Positions 9,362 to 18,378 of a DNA stretch of 64,000 nucleotides are shown here, piece by piece (the stretch's first letter is position 1; every line of letters starts with the position of its first letter). Under the pieces are notes generated by a model, which had not been told where the DNA came from, did not search any database, and worked only from the letters and a program-made list of their open reading frames with translations. The position numbers and the translations under genes were made by a program. Source of the stretch: Bacillota bacterium (GTDB lineage Bacteria > Bacillota > Sulfobacillia > Sulfobacillales > Sulfobacillaceae); contig JAKACZ010000001.1 of NCBI GenBank assembly GCA_021820965.1, forward strand, positions 186,001 through 250,000, given 5' to 3'.

Positions 9362-10116
9362 GACCGATCGGCCTCCCTTCGCTCAAACATTTCGCGAACC
9401 AGATCGGTAACGTCAAGATTGTTGTTCGGCAGAATGCTCTTAATTGTGCCATGGGAAAAGACTACAATGCGATCCGAGACGGTGAGAACATCCTCGAGGC
9501 GATGGCTGACCAATATCACTGATTTGCCCCGTTCCCGCAGTTGCCGGATTAATTTCAAGACATCAGAAATTTTCGCGACTGATATGGCGGCCGTGGGCTC
9601 GTCCATTATGATGAGTTCTCGGTCGAATAGCAGCGCCCGGCCAATTGCCACCAGCTGCTGTTCTCCTCCCGACAAGGTGCCCACCAAATCAGTAGCCCGG
9701 GCTCTTGCGTTGAGTTCGCGCAGTACCCGGTCCGCGGCGCGAATCATGGTTGATGTATCGTTAAACCACAGCCATTTATGTTCTTCTTCACCAAGATACA
9801 TATTCTGCCAGACGGTTAAGTCCGGTGCCAGCGACAGATTTTGGTACACCATTTCAATTTTCAGCTGATTACGGCTGGCCCGTGGACCGGTCACGTTGCG
9901 CGGCTCGCCTTTATAGAGAAACTCCCCGGCGTCGCGTTGATTATATCCGGTCAGAAGGCTAAGAAAGGTAGACTTTCCCGCAGCGTTATCCCCTACTAAC
10001 CCGATCACTTCGCCGGCATAAATATCCAAACTGACCTGGTTCACCGCTTGGACCGGGCCAAACGCCTTTGACAGGCCTCGAATTGATAGTAGCGGCACCT
10101 CAGTTTTGACCGCCAT
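9358..10116 (-). CDS. Single-domain sugar ABC transporter ATPase (FrcA/half-RbsA type)
   Basis: A 252-residue ABC ATPase related to one half of RbsA. Walker A is GDNAAGKST (Ala in place of the usual Gly), the signature is LSGGEQQ, Walker B is ELIIMDEPTAA, and the H-loop lies in ILVSHRLEDV. Carbohydrate-uptake-2 ATPases usually have two fused domains. This one has a single domain, as in FrcA-type systems, so the complex would use two copies. An AGGAGAG ribosome site precedes ATG 10116. It lies between the binding-protein gene (69 bp gap with a hairpin) and the permease (overlapping). Confidence 0.93.
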   Translation of the reverse strand: MAVKTEVPLLSIRGLSKAFGPVQAVNQVSLDIYAGEVIGLVGDNAAGKSTFLSLLTGYNQRDAGEFLYKGEPRNVTGPRASRNQLKIEMVYQNLSLAPDLTVWQNMYLGEEEHKWLWFNDTSTMIRAADRVLRELNARARATDLVGTLSGGEQQLVAIGRALLFDRELIIMDEPTAAISVAKISDVLKLIRQLRERGKSVILVSHRLEDVLTVSDRIVVFSHGTIKSILPNNNLDVTDLVREMFERREADRS

Positions 10117-10145
10117 CGCTCTCTCCTCCTAACATAACGCGGGAA

Positions 10146-10172
10146 GGCCTTAGATTTTATCAATCCAAGGCC
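10146..10172 (-). promoter_or_regulatory. Intercistronic hairpin between binding protein and ATPase genes
   Basis: GGCCTTAGATT (10146-10156) pairs with AATCCAAGGCC (10162-10172) with one mismatch and a 5-base loop. It sits 13 bp past the binding-protein stop and has no long T-run. Such stems commonly protect or partly terminate the upstream message so that the binding protein is made in excess over ATPase and permease. That role is inferred. Confidence 0.5.
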
Positions 10173-10184
10173 AATACTCTCCGT

Positions 10185-11246
10185 CTATTGCTTGACTTTG
10201 TGACTTGACGCGTGACCATAAGGCAATGCCGGGACGGTCCGGGGCGTACCCCAGCCGGCGATTTGACTGACGTTTTTCTTAGTGACCAAGGTCATCGGAA
10301 TAATGAGCCCCTTCGATGCGTAATTGGCCGGGGGCTTTGTGTGGTATTGCAGCAGATTATCCATCGCTTCGACCGCCCAATAAGCTTCAACGAACGGCGA
10401 ATGCGTCACGGTGTCGAGCTGGGTGCCGTTCTTGATGTCGGTAAGGCTTTGCGGCTGGGCATCTGCACCGACAACTTGCACGTTTTGTCCCGGTTTTAAT
10501 CCGGCATTTTTCAAAGCGGTGATGGCGCCCAAGGCCATGGCATCATTGGACGCCACAACCAGTTGAACATTTTGTGTCTTGGACAGAAATTCGGACATGA
10601 CCGTCTGCGCCGTATTGGTTTCAAAGTTTCCCGATTGGCTGAGGACGATTTTAACCGACCCATTTTTGACGTAGGGATTTAGCACGTCCATGGCTCCGGC
10701 TAGCCGGTTGATGGCGGTACTGGACCCCTGGGTTCCTTGCAAAATGGCCACGTTCCACGGTTTGGGGACCTTGTGTTGGGTCAAGTAGTGCATTGCGTAT
10801 TGGGTCTGTTCTTTGCCCAACTGGGTGTCGTTATCTCCGATAAATAGGGTTCGGCCCTTGGGGTTGTTTACATCGCGGTCGATGGTAATGACCGGAACCC
10901 CCTGCTTCATGGCCTGCACGGCGGCATTGGTGACGGCGCCATTGACGGGATTTAAAATGATCCCTTTCGCATTATTAGCAACCGCCTCGTTAATGTCCGA
11001 GATTTCCTGCGACGGTGAACCGTTGGCGTTGACGATTTTCAAGTTCAACTTGGGATAGTAGGTCGCTGCTTGCTTAACCGCCTGTGCCATAGGGGCAAAA
11101 TAAGGCGCACTGTATCCTGTAAAAATGAAGTATACGGAATTCTTTCCGGAGGCATTGTGAGTTCCGGAAGACGAAGTTCCGCACCCCGCTACAGCCGCAC
11201 TTGCAAGTAGGGATCCCAGCGCCAAAGCGACAACCTTTCCCTTCAT
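10185..11246 (-). CDS. Sugar ABC transporter substrate-binding lipoprotein (RbsB/periplasmic-binding-4 type)
   Basis: About 353 residues. An N-terminal signal peptide ends in the lipobox AAVAGCGTSSSG, so the protein is a membrane-anchored lipoprotein. The mature part is a type I periplasmic binding protein: SVYFIFTGYSAPYFAPMAQA at the start, then the ribose-family ligand-contact strand VPVITIDRDVNN and VVASNDAMALGAITALK. It captures a sugar or sugar-like compound and passes it to the adjacent permease and ATPase. Start set at ATG 11246, since GAGAGGAG sits 8 bases upstream; a TTG six bases earlier is also possible. It is first gene of a LacI-controlled operon. Confidence 0.93.
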   Translation of the reverse strand: MKGKVVALALGSLLASAAVAGCGTSSSGTHNASGKNSVYFIFTGYSAPYFAPMAQAVKQAATYYPKLNLKIVNANGSPSQEISDINEAVANNAKGIILNPVNGAVTNAAVQAMKQGVPVITIDRDVNNPKGRTLFIGDNDTQLGKEQTQYAMHYLTQHKVPKPWNVAILQGTQGSSTAINRLAGAMDVLNPYVKNGSVKIVLSQSGNFETNTAQTVMSEFLSKTQNVQLVVASNDAMALGAITALKNAGLKPGQNVQVVGADAQPQSLTDIKNGTQLDTVTHSPFVEAYWAVEAMDNLLQYHTKPPANYASKGLIIPMTLVTKKNVSQIAGWGTPRTVPALPYGHASSHKVKQ

Positions 11247-11267
11247 CTGCAATGCTCCTCTCTGAGT

Positions 11268-11312
11268 ATGGATACGTTTCCATATTACATCGCCGGACTA
11301 TGTAAATGTCAA
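11268..11312 (-). promoter_or_regulatory. Promoter and LacI-type operator of the sugar ABC operon
   Basis: On the minus strand TTGACA (11312-11307) and TGTAAT (11289-11284) are spaced by 17 bases. Directly downstream, 11268-11283 is ATGGATACGTTTCCAT, a near-perfect 16-bp palindrome with a central ACGT, resembling LacI/GalR operators. Placed over the transcription start, 22 bp upstream of the first gene, it is the natural site for the repressor encoded at the end of the same operon. Confidence 0.75.
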
Positions 11313-11919
11313 CACAACGTTCTTCCAAATGCGGCGTATTCCGGCAACGTGGGCACGCCTATCCAACATGCTCTCTCCGAGTAGACTACCCGCTATTAAA
11401 ATCGGATATCCGTGTTCCGTGATTGATGGTGCGGTTCCGGGCGTGTCGTCACACAACTAATCTTCGATGAGGTACGCGGTTGGGCTCGGGTCGGCGACCG
11501 AATCACCCGCGACTTGCACCGGTCGCTAGTCGAATTCATGAATCATGGAGCTGGCACATGGTCCAGTGCAACCACGAAAGCGAAAATCAAAAGATGAAAA
11601 CTTCACCCGAAGTCATACTGCTTCGCTGACCTCTTTTTCTGATTTTGGGCATGACTTTCAACCGCCTCGACCTTTGGCCAGCGTCACTTGCTGCCTTCTA
11701 CCCGGCCGCCAGCTGGGCCACTTTTGGACTTCGCGTGTGCGCCGTGCCACCCTTACGCCCCCTCTTCTCTCCCCCGATACCGTCCGAGGGGACGCCACTC
11801 CCCTTTTTCTTCGTGAATCGGCTGCGGCATCCTGGGAAGCAGGCGGTTGTCCGATAATGCCCTCTGAATGACCGTCGTGGCGTTGGACGTCGTCTCGCAC
11901 TCGAATCGCCTGCAATCAC
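11313..11919. other. Region without a recognisable gene
   Basis: About 600 bp between the divergent sugar-ABC promoter and the toxin-antitoxin promoter. Open frames on both strands (11545-11871 plus, 11658-11919 minus) are low-complexity, Arg/Pro-rich shadows with no family signature. Confidence 0.45.
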
Positions 11920-11963
11920 TTGCCTATTCTGGCACGCTATTGTACAATTGTCACAAAGAGGAG
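11920..11963 (+). promoter_or_regulatory. Promoter and ribosome binding site of the VapC-type toxin gene
   Basis: TTGCCT (11920-11925) and TACAAT (11943-11948) are separated by 17 bases. They lie ~28 bp before the ATG at 11976. AAAGAGGAG (11955-11963) is the ribosome binding site. This supports the short start at 11976 over the longer upstream frame. Confidence 0.6.
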
Positions 11964-11975
11964 TTCAAAAAAGAT

Positions 11976-12374
11976 ATGGACCTTGTCATCGACACATCGG
12001 CCATCATTGCGGTCGTGGCAAACGAACCGGAGAAAGTTGCTCTTATTGAGCAGACTCAGGACGCGACCCTGCATGCTCCCGCATCGTTGCCTTGGGAGGT
12101 CGGGAACGCGTTGTCGGCCATGCTCAAACGAAAACGCATCACCAGTGATCAAGCAACAGCCGCATTCCGTTTCTATTCGCAGATACCGGTCCGACTGATC
12201 AACGTGGATATCGGCCGCGCGTTGGGGCATGCCGCACGGTTGGGAATCTACGCCTACGATGCCTATATGATTCGCGCCGCCGAAGAGCAGGGATGCCCGA
12301 TTCTCACTTTGGATGGCGGACTCATCCAGGTCGCAAAAGCGGTCGGTATCACTGTCATGGAGGTGAAGGCATGA
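11976..12374 (+). CDS. vapC: PIN-domain ribonuclease toxin (VapC family)
   Basis: A 132-residue PIN-domain protein. The four acidic positions of the metal centre are visible: D in DLVIDTSA, E in LPWEVGNAL, D in YAYDAYMIRAAEEQGC and D in ILTLDGGL. VapC toxins are RNases that cut tRNA or rRNA when freed from their antitoxin. The gene overlaps the following small gene by four bases (ATGA), so this is a two-gene toxin-antitoxin operon, but with the toxin first. That is the reverse of the usual antitoxin-first order. Start chosen by the RBS and promoter just upstream. Confidence 0.88.
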   Translation: MDLVIDTSAIIAVVANEPEKVALIEQTQDATLHAPASLPWEVGNALSAMLKRKRITSDQATAAFRFYSQIPVRLINVDIGRALGHAARLGIYAYDAYMIRAAEEQGCPILTLDGGLIQVAKAVGITVMEVKA

Positions 12375-12607
12375 AGGTTTACACGTATTCGGAAGCTCGG
12401 CAGCATCTTGCGGAGGTACTGGAGCAGGCACGGCGAGACGGCGAGGTTTGGATTCGCCGCCGCACAGGGCAGATGTTCGTTGTGAAGCCAGAGGCAGCAA
12501 CGCACTCACCGCTTGATGTCGAGGGAGTGAATATGGACATCACAACCCAAGAAATTGTCGACTTCGTTCGGGAGAGTCGGGAGTGGATAACCTCCCGACG
12601 TACCTAA
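12371..12607 (+). CDS. Phd/YefM-like antitoxin partner
   Basis: A 78-residue protein starting MKVYTYSEARQHLAEVLEQA, which fits the Phd/YefM antitoxin DNA-binding fold (MxxVTYSEARxNLxxLLxxA). An Arg-rich strand then leads into a flexible, acidic C-terminus suited to wrapping the toxin. Four-base overlap with the PIN-toxin gene indicates coupled translation. It should neutralise the toxin and repress the pair's promoter. The family call is from a short motif. Confidence 0.8.
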   Translation: MKVYTYSEARQHLAEVLEQARRDGEVWIRRRTGQMFVVKPEAATHSPLDVEGVNMDITTQEIVDFVRESREWITSRRT

Positions 12608-12668
12608 CCTAGCGCTGTCTGAAACAGGTATATCTGGCGAACATTTAGGAGGCACGAAAAAGCAACTT

Positions 12669-12865
12669 TCATGATTTGGGCTGCGGCCGAATCACGTAGT
12701 TCCATTCCCCGTGAAAGGTGTGACGGGTTAGATTGAGCGCGTTGAAGGTCTCGTCATCCACCTTGCGACCCTTCCGGTAGGTACGCCCATCCAGTACGGC
12801 TTGGACCGCTCCTCCTCGGCGGGTGCGCGTATGGCCAATGCATTGGACCACCGGGGTCAAACGGC
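12669..12865 (-). pseudogene. ISAzo13-type transposase, C-terminal fragment
   Basis: About 63 residues that resemble the extreme C-terminus of ISAzo13-family transposases: IGHTRTRRGGAVQAVLDGRT, a KGRKV stretch, and the terminal LTRHTFHGEWNYVIRPQ. The catalytic DDE region is missing upstream of about 12865, so it is an insertion-sequence relic. Confidence 0.6.
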
Positions 12866-13225
12866 TCTAGAGGCCGCCCGTGCCAGGTGATATCTCTTTG
12901 CTATCGCCGGTATACACCTGGCCATGCCTTCCAACAGATGCGTTGGGAAAACATTCCACACCTGCCAGGTCAATTCGTGTGCCAATTCCTTTGAATGCGG
13001 AAAAGTTATTTTACCGTACCGCCTTAGATGTTCGTATTCCGAGTGTGAGCCCCTGGTCGCCTGACATCGGGTCTTTCGTAGATGCCATTCCCAATGGCGT
13101 CGGGACCGGCGACAAATGGCTTGTTATTGGAGTTATCCCGCGCAAGCCTGATCGTCTCTGCCGGAGCCTCGACTAACGGTCCCGACGCTGTCTGCCGCCA
13201 CAAAGCGCTGATGGCGCAGTCCGCC
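12866..13225. other. Region without a recognisable gene
   Basis: 360 bp between the transposase relic and the end of the DUF917/HyuA operon. Frames 12880-13176 (plus) and 13024-13290 (minus) overlap each other and show no family features. Confidence 0.4.
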
Positions 13226-14323
13226 TTATGGCCTGACTGGCTCTCGGTAGTCGAACGCATACCCAAATCCGCGCGGGCCCCATACCCCAAGGGCCTCGGG
13301 GCTCTTCATGATATCGGGTGCGGGAATCACCACCACAGCGACTCGTTGTCCGTAGCGAAGACGCTCAGTGGTAATGGCAAGTCCGGTCTGGGAGTCAAGA
13401 ACGGTGACCAAGTCGGGAACAGTTGCTACAATGTCCTCCGCCTGACGCATCACCAAATTTTCATTTTGAAAGTCGATGGTGGCGCAAGACCGTTTATCTT
13501 GGCCAACTCCCTCAATCGTCACCTGGCCTTTGGCAAAGCCGCCGTCGGTCCGCCGAACCACTTCCGTGACCTTACCCCGAAATGCGACAAAGGCCGGGCC
13601 ATAGCCTGCGTAGTCTGCCGATGCACAGACTGCCGCCAGAGGATCGTCATGCCGCTTTTGCGCCGCTAAGACTGCACGTCCAATGCGCAATCCTAAACTT
13701 AGCGTACCTCGAATGGCGGCACGTTTTACACTGAACCCTTGCATCGGAAACTGGGAGACAAAGCTATGGCCGCCCAGTCGGATGGTAATGCCTCGGGCCA
13801 GCCATTCCAGTTGGTAGTTATCGTGGATCCGGTCGAGAATCACAGTATCCCCAAATTCGCTGGCGATGCAAGCCGGCGATCCCGGGATGCCAAACACATG
13901 AAAGGTTTGCATGTAGATCTCAGGGAAGGCGCGCCCCATGCCGTCAGCATCCACGACCGGCCGGCCCAGTTCCGCCGCCACCTGAAGTGGCACCATGCTG
14001 TTGATACCACCCGCTTCGATGGGGCAGGGAAAGGCATCCGTCACCCCGAGATATTCGGCCAACCGTTCAAACGCTTCGATGGGCTCGGTACCGCGCGGAG
14101 GTTTCTCAAAAAGCACTGTCGGTGCGCCAACGCCAGCGATGGGAATCACCCACTGTTCAGCGGCGAGTTCATCAACCGAGTACACGGTAACCGGGCCGTG
14201 TCTGACCATCGCGGCTTCCGCCATCACACGCCCGATATAGGGATCCCCGCCACCACCAGTGCCGAGAATGGCCGCGCCAACGGCCAAGGCGCCAAGATCA
14301 CTCACCCCGATCTCCCAGCTCAT
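13226..14323 (-). CDS. DUF917 / S-methyl-thiohydantoin desulfurase-family protein (copy 2)
   Basis: A 365-residue member of the DUF917 family, whose Pfam domains are now named for S-methyl thiohydantoin desulfurase. The hallmark N-terminal motif AVGAAILGTGGGGDPYIGRV is present. So are IEAGGINSMVPLQVAAELGR, DADGMGRAFPE and the conserved IDFQNENLV with TVPDLVTVLDSQTG. These proteins are paired with HyuA-type hydantoinase subunits and act on (thio)hydantoin-type rings in catabolism. Its ATG overlaps the HyuA stop (ATGA). A paralogue with the same motifs is encoded at 15900-16991 on the other side of hyuA, so the two may form a heteromer or act on different substrates. It is the last gene of the NCS1-DUF917-HyuA-DUF917 operon. 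Confidence 0.92.
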   Translation of the reverse strand: MSWEIGVSDLGALAVGAAILGTGGGGDPYIGRVMAEAAMVRHGPVTVYSVDELAAEQWVIPIAGVGAPTVLFEKPPRGTEPIEAFERLAEYLGVTDAFPCPIEAGGINSMVPLQVAAELGRPVVDADGMGRAFPEIYMQTFHVFGIPGSPACIASEFGDTVILDRIHDNYQLEWLARGITIRLGGHSFVSQFPMQGFSVKRAAIRGTLSLGLRIGRAVLAAQKRHDDPLAAVCASADYAGYGPAFVAFRGKVTEVVRRTDGGFAKGQVTIEGVGQDKRSCATIDFQNENLVMRQAEDIVATVPDLVTVLDSQTGLAITTERLRYGQRVAVVVIPAPDIMKSPEALGVWGPRGFGYAFDYREPVRP

Positions 14324-15873
14324 GCGGATTCGCCCGCCAATTGTCCCGCCACCGTCACCCGCACCCGGGACGCATTCGACGGAAGGTACGCCAAGGGAAT
14401 TTCTTCGATTTCGATGACGTCCAACGTCGCCACGTCAGCACCTGCCCGGACAGCTTCGGCCTTGGCTGTTGACACGGCCTCTTGCATGACGTCCTCGCGC
14501 GCCCTCCCGGTCATGGCGTAGATGCGGTCAACTCGCCCCGACACTTGGGCAATGGCTGCCCCGATTGCGTTGGCCACGTCATAATGGTCGGGCCGGATAA
14601 CCTCTGACACGCCGGCGAGGTGGTCAGGCAGCAGCGCGCTACCTCCACCCACCGCAATCAGGGGAACCGCTTCGGAGCTGGTTTTAATACGGTCGATGCC
14701 CTCTTCCACCATGCGGATCGCCTCGGCATAGGCCGCCCGGCTGAGTTCGGCGTCGACAGGTGGGGTTCGTCTCCCAATGCTGGCATGGCCCTGGGCAACC
14801 GCCACATCCGTAAATGTTAGGATATTGCCGCCGAATACCAAGCCCTGCTCCACGATCCGATACCCAACACTGTCTGGTCCAACAGTCACGCGCCCATCGA
14901 CCGTCCGAACGCGAGAGCCGCCACCGAGTCCTAACGCAATTAAGTCAGGCATGCGGAAGTTGGTGCGCACACCGCCCACTTCCACTGCCAAGGAAGACTG
15001 GCGCGGAAACCCACCCCGGATCATACCGATGTCAGACGATGTTCCGCCGACGTCAATGATAACGGCGTCATCCAAGCGTGATAGATGTGCTGCTCCCCTC
15101 ATAGAGTTAGTCGGGCCGCAAGCCACGGTCAAAATCGGGTAGCGAAGCGCATAGTCCATCGCCATCAAGGTGCCATCGTTTTGAGCAAAATACAGTGACG
15201 CCTCGATGCCCACCTCTCTTAGAGCATTTTGAAATGCAGTCGCGGCCAGGCCGGCAACCTTGGTGACGGCGGCATTGAGGACGGTGGCGTTCTCCCGCTC
15301 AAGCAGCCCGACCGACCCAATCTCATGCGACAAGGACACCGGCAAATGCGGGTACTCCGCCGAAATAAGGTCACGCACACTGAGCTCATGTTCGGCATTG
15401 ACGGGGGCAAACACGGCAGTCACGGACACCGCCGCAATAGCATCGGCATGTCTGTCCAAAAACCGGCGAATGGCATCTAAGTCGAGTTTTCCCATCGTTC
15501 GCCCGTCGAATTCGTGACCCCCGCTTACCATCACGCTGGCGTACTGGACGACAGACTTTAAGGCGGCCGGCCACCCTGTCAGCGGGGGGACCGCCAGCGT
15601 TGCAGGGGCGCCGATGCGAATCAGTCCGACCTTGTTCAACCGCTGTCGTTCGATAATGGCGTTCGTGACCTGAGTTGTGCCCAGCATGGCATGGGAAATT
15701 TCGGAGGGTGCCAGTTCAGATTCCTTCAGGACTGTCTGCGCCGCGTAACGAATGGAGCTCGCTACATCCTCCGTTACCGGCGTCTTTGTCTTGGCCACCA
15801 CGCTATCGTCAGGAGTCAAGATAACCGCGTCGGTATTGGTTCCCCCCACATCAACGCCTAATCTATATTTCAT
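14320..15873 (-). CDS. Hydantoinase/oxoprolinase subunit A family protein
   Basis: A 517-residue actin-fold ATPase-like protein of the hydantoinase A / 5-oxoprolinase family. Residues 4-180 are the N-terminal domain with RLGVDVGGTNTDAVILTPDD (phosphate loop). Later come the conserved VACGPTNSMRGAAHL, DAVIIDVGGTSSDIG and a GGGSALLPD motif. The family opens cyclic imides or lactams (hydantoin, 5-oxoproline) using ATP. At 517 residues it is the short form paired with DUF917 proteins rather than with HyuB. GGAGGACG lies upstream of ATG 15873. It is flanked by two DUF917 genes and an NCS1 permease, which points to a nucleobase-, hydantoin- or thiohydantoin-like substrate. Confidence 0.93.
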   Translation of the reverse strand: MKYRLGVDVGGTNTDAVILTPDDSVVAKTKTPVTEDVASSIRYAAQTVLKESELAPSEISHAMLGTTQVTNAIIERQRLNKVGLIRIGAPATLAVPPLTGWPAALKSVVQYASVMVSGGHEFDGRTMGKLDLDAIRRFLDRHADAIAAVSVTAVFAPVNAEHELSVRDLISAEYPHLPVSLSHEIGSVGLLERENATVLNAAVTKVAGLAATAFQNALREVGIEASLYFAQNDGTLMAMDYALRYPILTVACGPTNSMRGAAHLSRLDDAVIIDVGGTSSDIGMIRGGFPRQSSLAVEVGGVRTNFRMPDLIALGLGGGSRVRTVDGRVTVGPDSVGYRIVEQGLVFGGNILTFTDVAVAQGHASIGRRTPPVDAELSRAAYAEAIRMVEEGIDRIKTSSEAVPLIAVGGGSALLPDHLAGVSEVIRPDHYDVANAIGAAIAQVSGRVDRIYAMTGRAREDVMQEAVSTAKAEAVRAGADVATLDVIEIEEIPLAYLPSNASRVRVTVAGQLAGESA

Positions 15874-15899
15874 AGCCGTCCTCCATTCTTCCCTGGATG

Positions 15900-16991
15900 T
15901 TATTGAGCGGCGCGCGCGCGTGCACCCGCCAATGGAACGTAGTCAATCTCATATCCGAAATAATGCGGACCGACGGTTTCCATCCCTTTTTCGGTCAGCC
16001 ACACCGGGTCGCACGGCAGTCCAAAGGCAACGATGCGCTGGCCGTACATTAGGCCCTCGGTGGTAATAGGCATCAGCGTTTCCCGATCCGCCACACAGAT
16101 GAGGTCCGGCACGGTGGCGACCACGCGACCGTCGCACATGGCAATTAAATTCTCGTTTTGAAACTCGATACGCAACACACGATCCGCGTACGCTCCAAGG
16201 CCAATGCATGACACCGTTCCCCGCGCAAATCCGTCACCGCTCCGCCGCTCAACGTCCACTACCTTGCCCGTAAATAGCTCAACCGCCCCATGCTGCTCTC
16301 GGAGCACGTTCAACTTTTCCTCACGCGATCTTCGGCTTCGCCCGAGCAGATGACCGATATCCATCGCCTTGGTGAGCGTTCCCCGCACCATGGAGCGCTT
16401 GGCCGCCCGGCCCGTCATGGGATACAAGGCGATAATCGACGCACCGCCCACCGCCACGGTGGCGGTCCGTGCCAACCGCTCGGTCCAGGGATTGTCTATG
16501 GCGTCAATCACCAGGCTATTGCCCTTCTCGTCCACTAGCGCCATTGGTGTAGCCTTTAGGCCGAACACGTGAAAGGACGTCATTTGCAACTCGGGAAAGG
16601 CCCGTCCCATGCTATCGCCATCGATGACGGGAAGATTCATTTGCGCTGCCACGGCCAGAGGAATCATCGAATTGATGCCCCCAGCCTCAATGGTCATGAC
16701 GGCCACCGCCGTCTTATCGAGAATCTTTTCCAGCGTGGCCACGGCCGTCTCAATCTCGCGGCCATTGGGAATCTTTTCGACCATAACTGTCGGCGCGCCC
16801 ATCATGGCGGCTGGCACCACAAGTCCTTCGTCCGGCAATTCCTCCGCGTCGGCCAGCCGAACCGGCCCATAACGACTGATGGCAGCCTCGGCCATCAGTC
16901 GCCCGATAAAGGGGTCGCCCCCGCCCCCAGTTCCCAACAATGTTGCACCGACCGCCAAGTCGGCCAGCTCTTGCAGGCCAATCTCCTTCAT
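15900..16991 (-). CDS. DUF917 / S-methyl-thiohydantoin desulfurase-family protein (copy 1)
   Basis: A 363-residue paralogue of the 13226-14323 product, with the same hallmarks: AVGATLLGTGGGGDPFIGRL, EAGGINSMIPLAVAAQMN, DGDSMGRAFPELQM, IEFQNENLIA and TVPDLICVADRETL. In this family the protein acts with HyuA-type partners on (thio)hydantoin rings. The ATG at 16991 overlaps the end of the permease gene by four bases, and a 26-bp gap leads to hyuA, so all are one transcript. The two copies differ throughout, so the duplication is old rather than recent. Confidence 0.92.
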   Translation of the reverse strand: MKEIGLQELADLAVGATLLGTGGGGDPFIGRLMAEAAISRYGPVRLADAEELPDEGLVVPAAMMGAPTVMVEKIPNGREIETAVATLEKILDKTAVAVMTIEAGGINSMIPLAVAAQMNLPVIDGDSMGRAFPELQMTSFHVFGLKATPMALVDEKGNSLVIDAIDNPWTERLARTATVAVGGASIIALYPMTGRAAKRSMVRGTLTKAMDIGHLLGRSRRSREEKLNVLREQHGAVELFTGKVVDVERRSGDGFARGTVSCIGLGAYADRVLRIEFQNENLIAMCDGRVVATVPDLICVADRETLMPITTEGLMYGQRIVAFGLPCDPVWLTEKGMETVGPHYFGYEIDYVPLAGARARAAQ

Positions 16992-18295
16992 GCACTCTCC
17001 TCCGATGTCTTCGCGGCAGGAACCGCGTGCTGACTAATTTGCGACAACACCCAGTACAGAACGATGGCCACCACCAGCGCGTTAATGGATTGAATCCCCC
17101 AGTGGATGAAGTAACCGGCACAAAATGCACCAATCCACGAAGCAATCATGGGCCAGTTTATCGACTCCATGTGGCTCGGGATGCTCTCCTGCTGGCGGCT
17201 GGCGTCAAGCCTGGCGCGGGATCGCCTAAGTATCCAGTAGTCAGTCAACATGATGCCGGCGATGGGCGGAATGGCGACACCGAGGATAATTAGAAACCCT
17301 TCAAAGTGCTGCAAAATACCGCCGGCCGCCAAAAGAGTGCCGATGCCGCCGATAACCCAAGTCGTCCGCATGCGTGAGACTTTTTTATTAAAAAGGGTGT
17401 CAATGGCGTTGACGATGCCGAGGGTCGAGGAATATAGATTCCAGTCATTGATCTTCAAGGTAGCCATAATCAGAATGATGGTCCCGATAAAGCCGGATGT
17501 AGAATATACGATACTCACCACATTGGAGCTCCGCACCGCGTGCGCCAACAACACCCCTACCAGTCCGATGGTGTACTCGCCCAGGGTGATACCCAGCACC
17601 GTCTGCCTGACCACATCGCCGGCTGTTCGGTTAAACCGCGTCATATCCGATGTAATGACCGCTCCCACAATGAAGCCGCCGGCCACAAAAGTCGTGCCGG
17701 CACTTAACGTAAGGTGCGGACCCGGGGGCGCCATCGCGATTAGACGGCTAATTGGATGATGGCTCAATCCGACGATAATCGCCCACCCGGACAGAATCAA
17801 GAACAACGGCACGGCCACGTAAGCAGTCCATTCCATGGATAGGAAGCCGTAAGTAACGATGGCAATGACCGCCACACCCGCCAAAATCGACCACAGCCAG
17901 AGCGGAGGGCCACCGATAAGTTGTTGCAGACCCGCAGCGAACACGGCGTTCTGAATGCCAAACCAACCGACGAGACTTATAGCGATGACCAAGCCGATGA
18001 CGGCCGAGCCATATCGGCCAAATCCCGCCCAACGCGATAACAGTGACGTTGACATGCCTTCGCGCTGGCCGGCGATGCCAATAATTATCGACACGATTTC
18101 CAGGATCACTGCGCCGAGGGTTAGTGCCCAAAACGCTGACCAAAACGACATGCCGAACCCCAACGTTGCGCCCAGCAAAAACTGAGATAACGCGGACAAT
18201 TGACCGAAACGTTGGACGGCAACGGAAAACCAGCCATAGCGCGCATTTTCAGGAACTCGACTTAATGGATAGTCTTCTGCCGACTGCATCTTCAT
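16988..18295 (-). CDS. NCS1-family cytosine/purine/hydantoin permease (CodB-like)
   Basis: A 435-residue membrane protein with about 12 hydrophobic segments, of the nucleobase-cation-symport-1 family (CodB, PucI, Mhp1). Typical features are the cytoplasmic N-terminus ending PENARYGWFSVAVQRFGQLS, the FLLGATLGFGMSFWSAFWAL helix, WAGFGRYGSAV in the early core and NDWNLYSSTLGIVNAIDTLF near residue 280. The family imports cytosine, allantoin or 5-substituted hydantoins. Placed first in an operon with HyuA and DUF917 proteins, it probably imports their cyclic substrate. Two possible ATG codons (18295, 18289) follow GGGAGG; the second has the better spacing. Confidence 0.92.
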   Translation of the reverse strand: MKMQSAEDYPLSRVPENARYGWFSVAVQRFGQLSALSQFLLGATLGFGMSFWSAFWALTLGAVILEIVSIIIGIAGQREGMSTSLLSRWAGFGRYGSAVIGLVIAISLVGWFGIQNAVFAAGLQQLIGGPPLWLWSILAGVAVIAIVTYGFLSMEWTAYVAVPLFLILSGWAIIVGLSHHPISRLIAMAPPGPHLTLSAGTTFVAGGFIVGAVITSDMTRFNRTAGDVVRQTVLGITLGEYTIGLVGVLLAHAVRSSNVVSIVYSTSGFIGTIILIMATLKINDWNLYSSTLGIVNAIDTLFNKKVSRMRTTWVIGGIGTLLAAGGILQHFEGFLIILGVAIPPIAGIMLTDYWILRRSRARLDASRQQESIPSHMESINWPMIASWIGAFCAGYFIHWGIQSINALVVAIVLYWVLSQISQHAVPAAKTSEESA

Positions 18296-18378
18296 TTGCC
18301 TCCCTTCTGTATCGGACTCTCATTCCACACCAGTCCCAGAAATTCATTCGGCACCTTGCACAAGGTTTTCGAGGAGTT

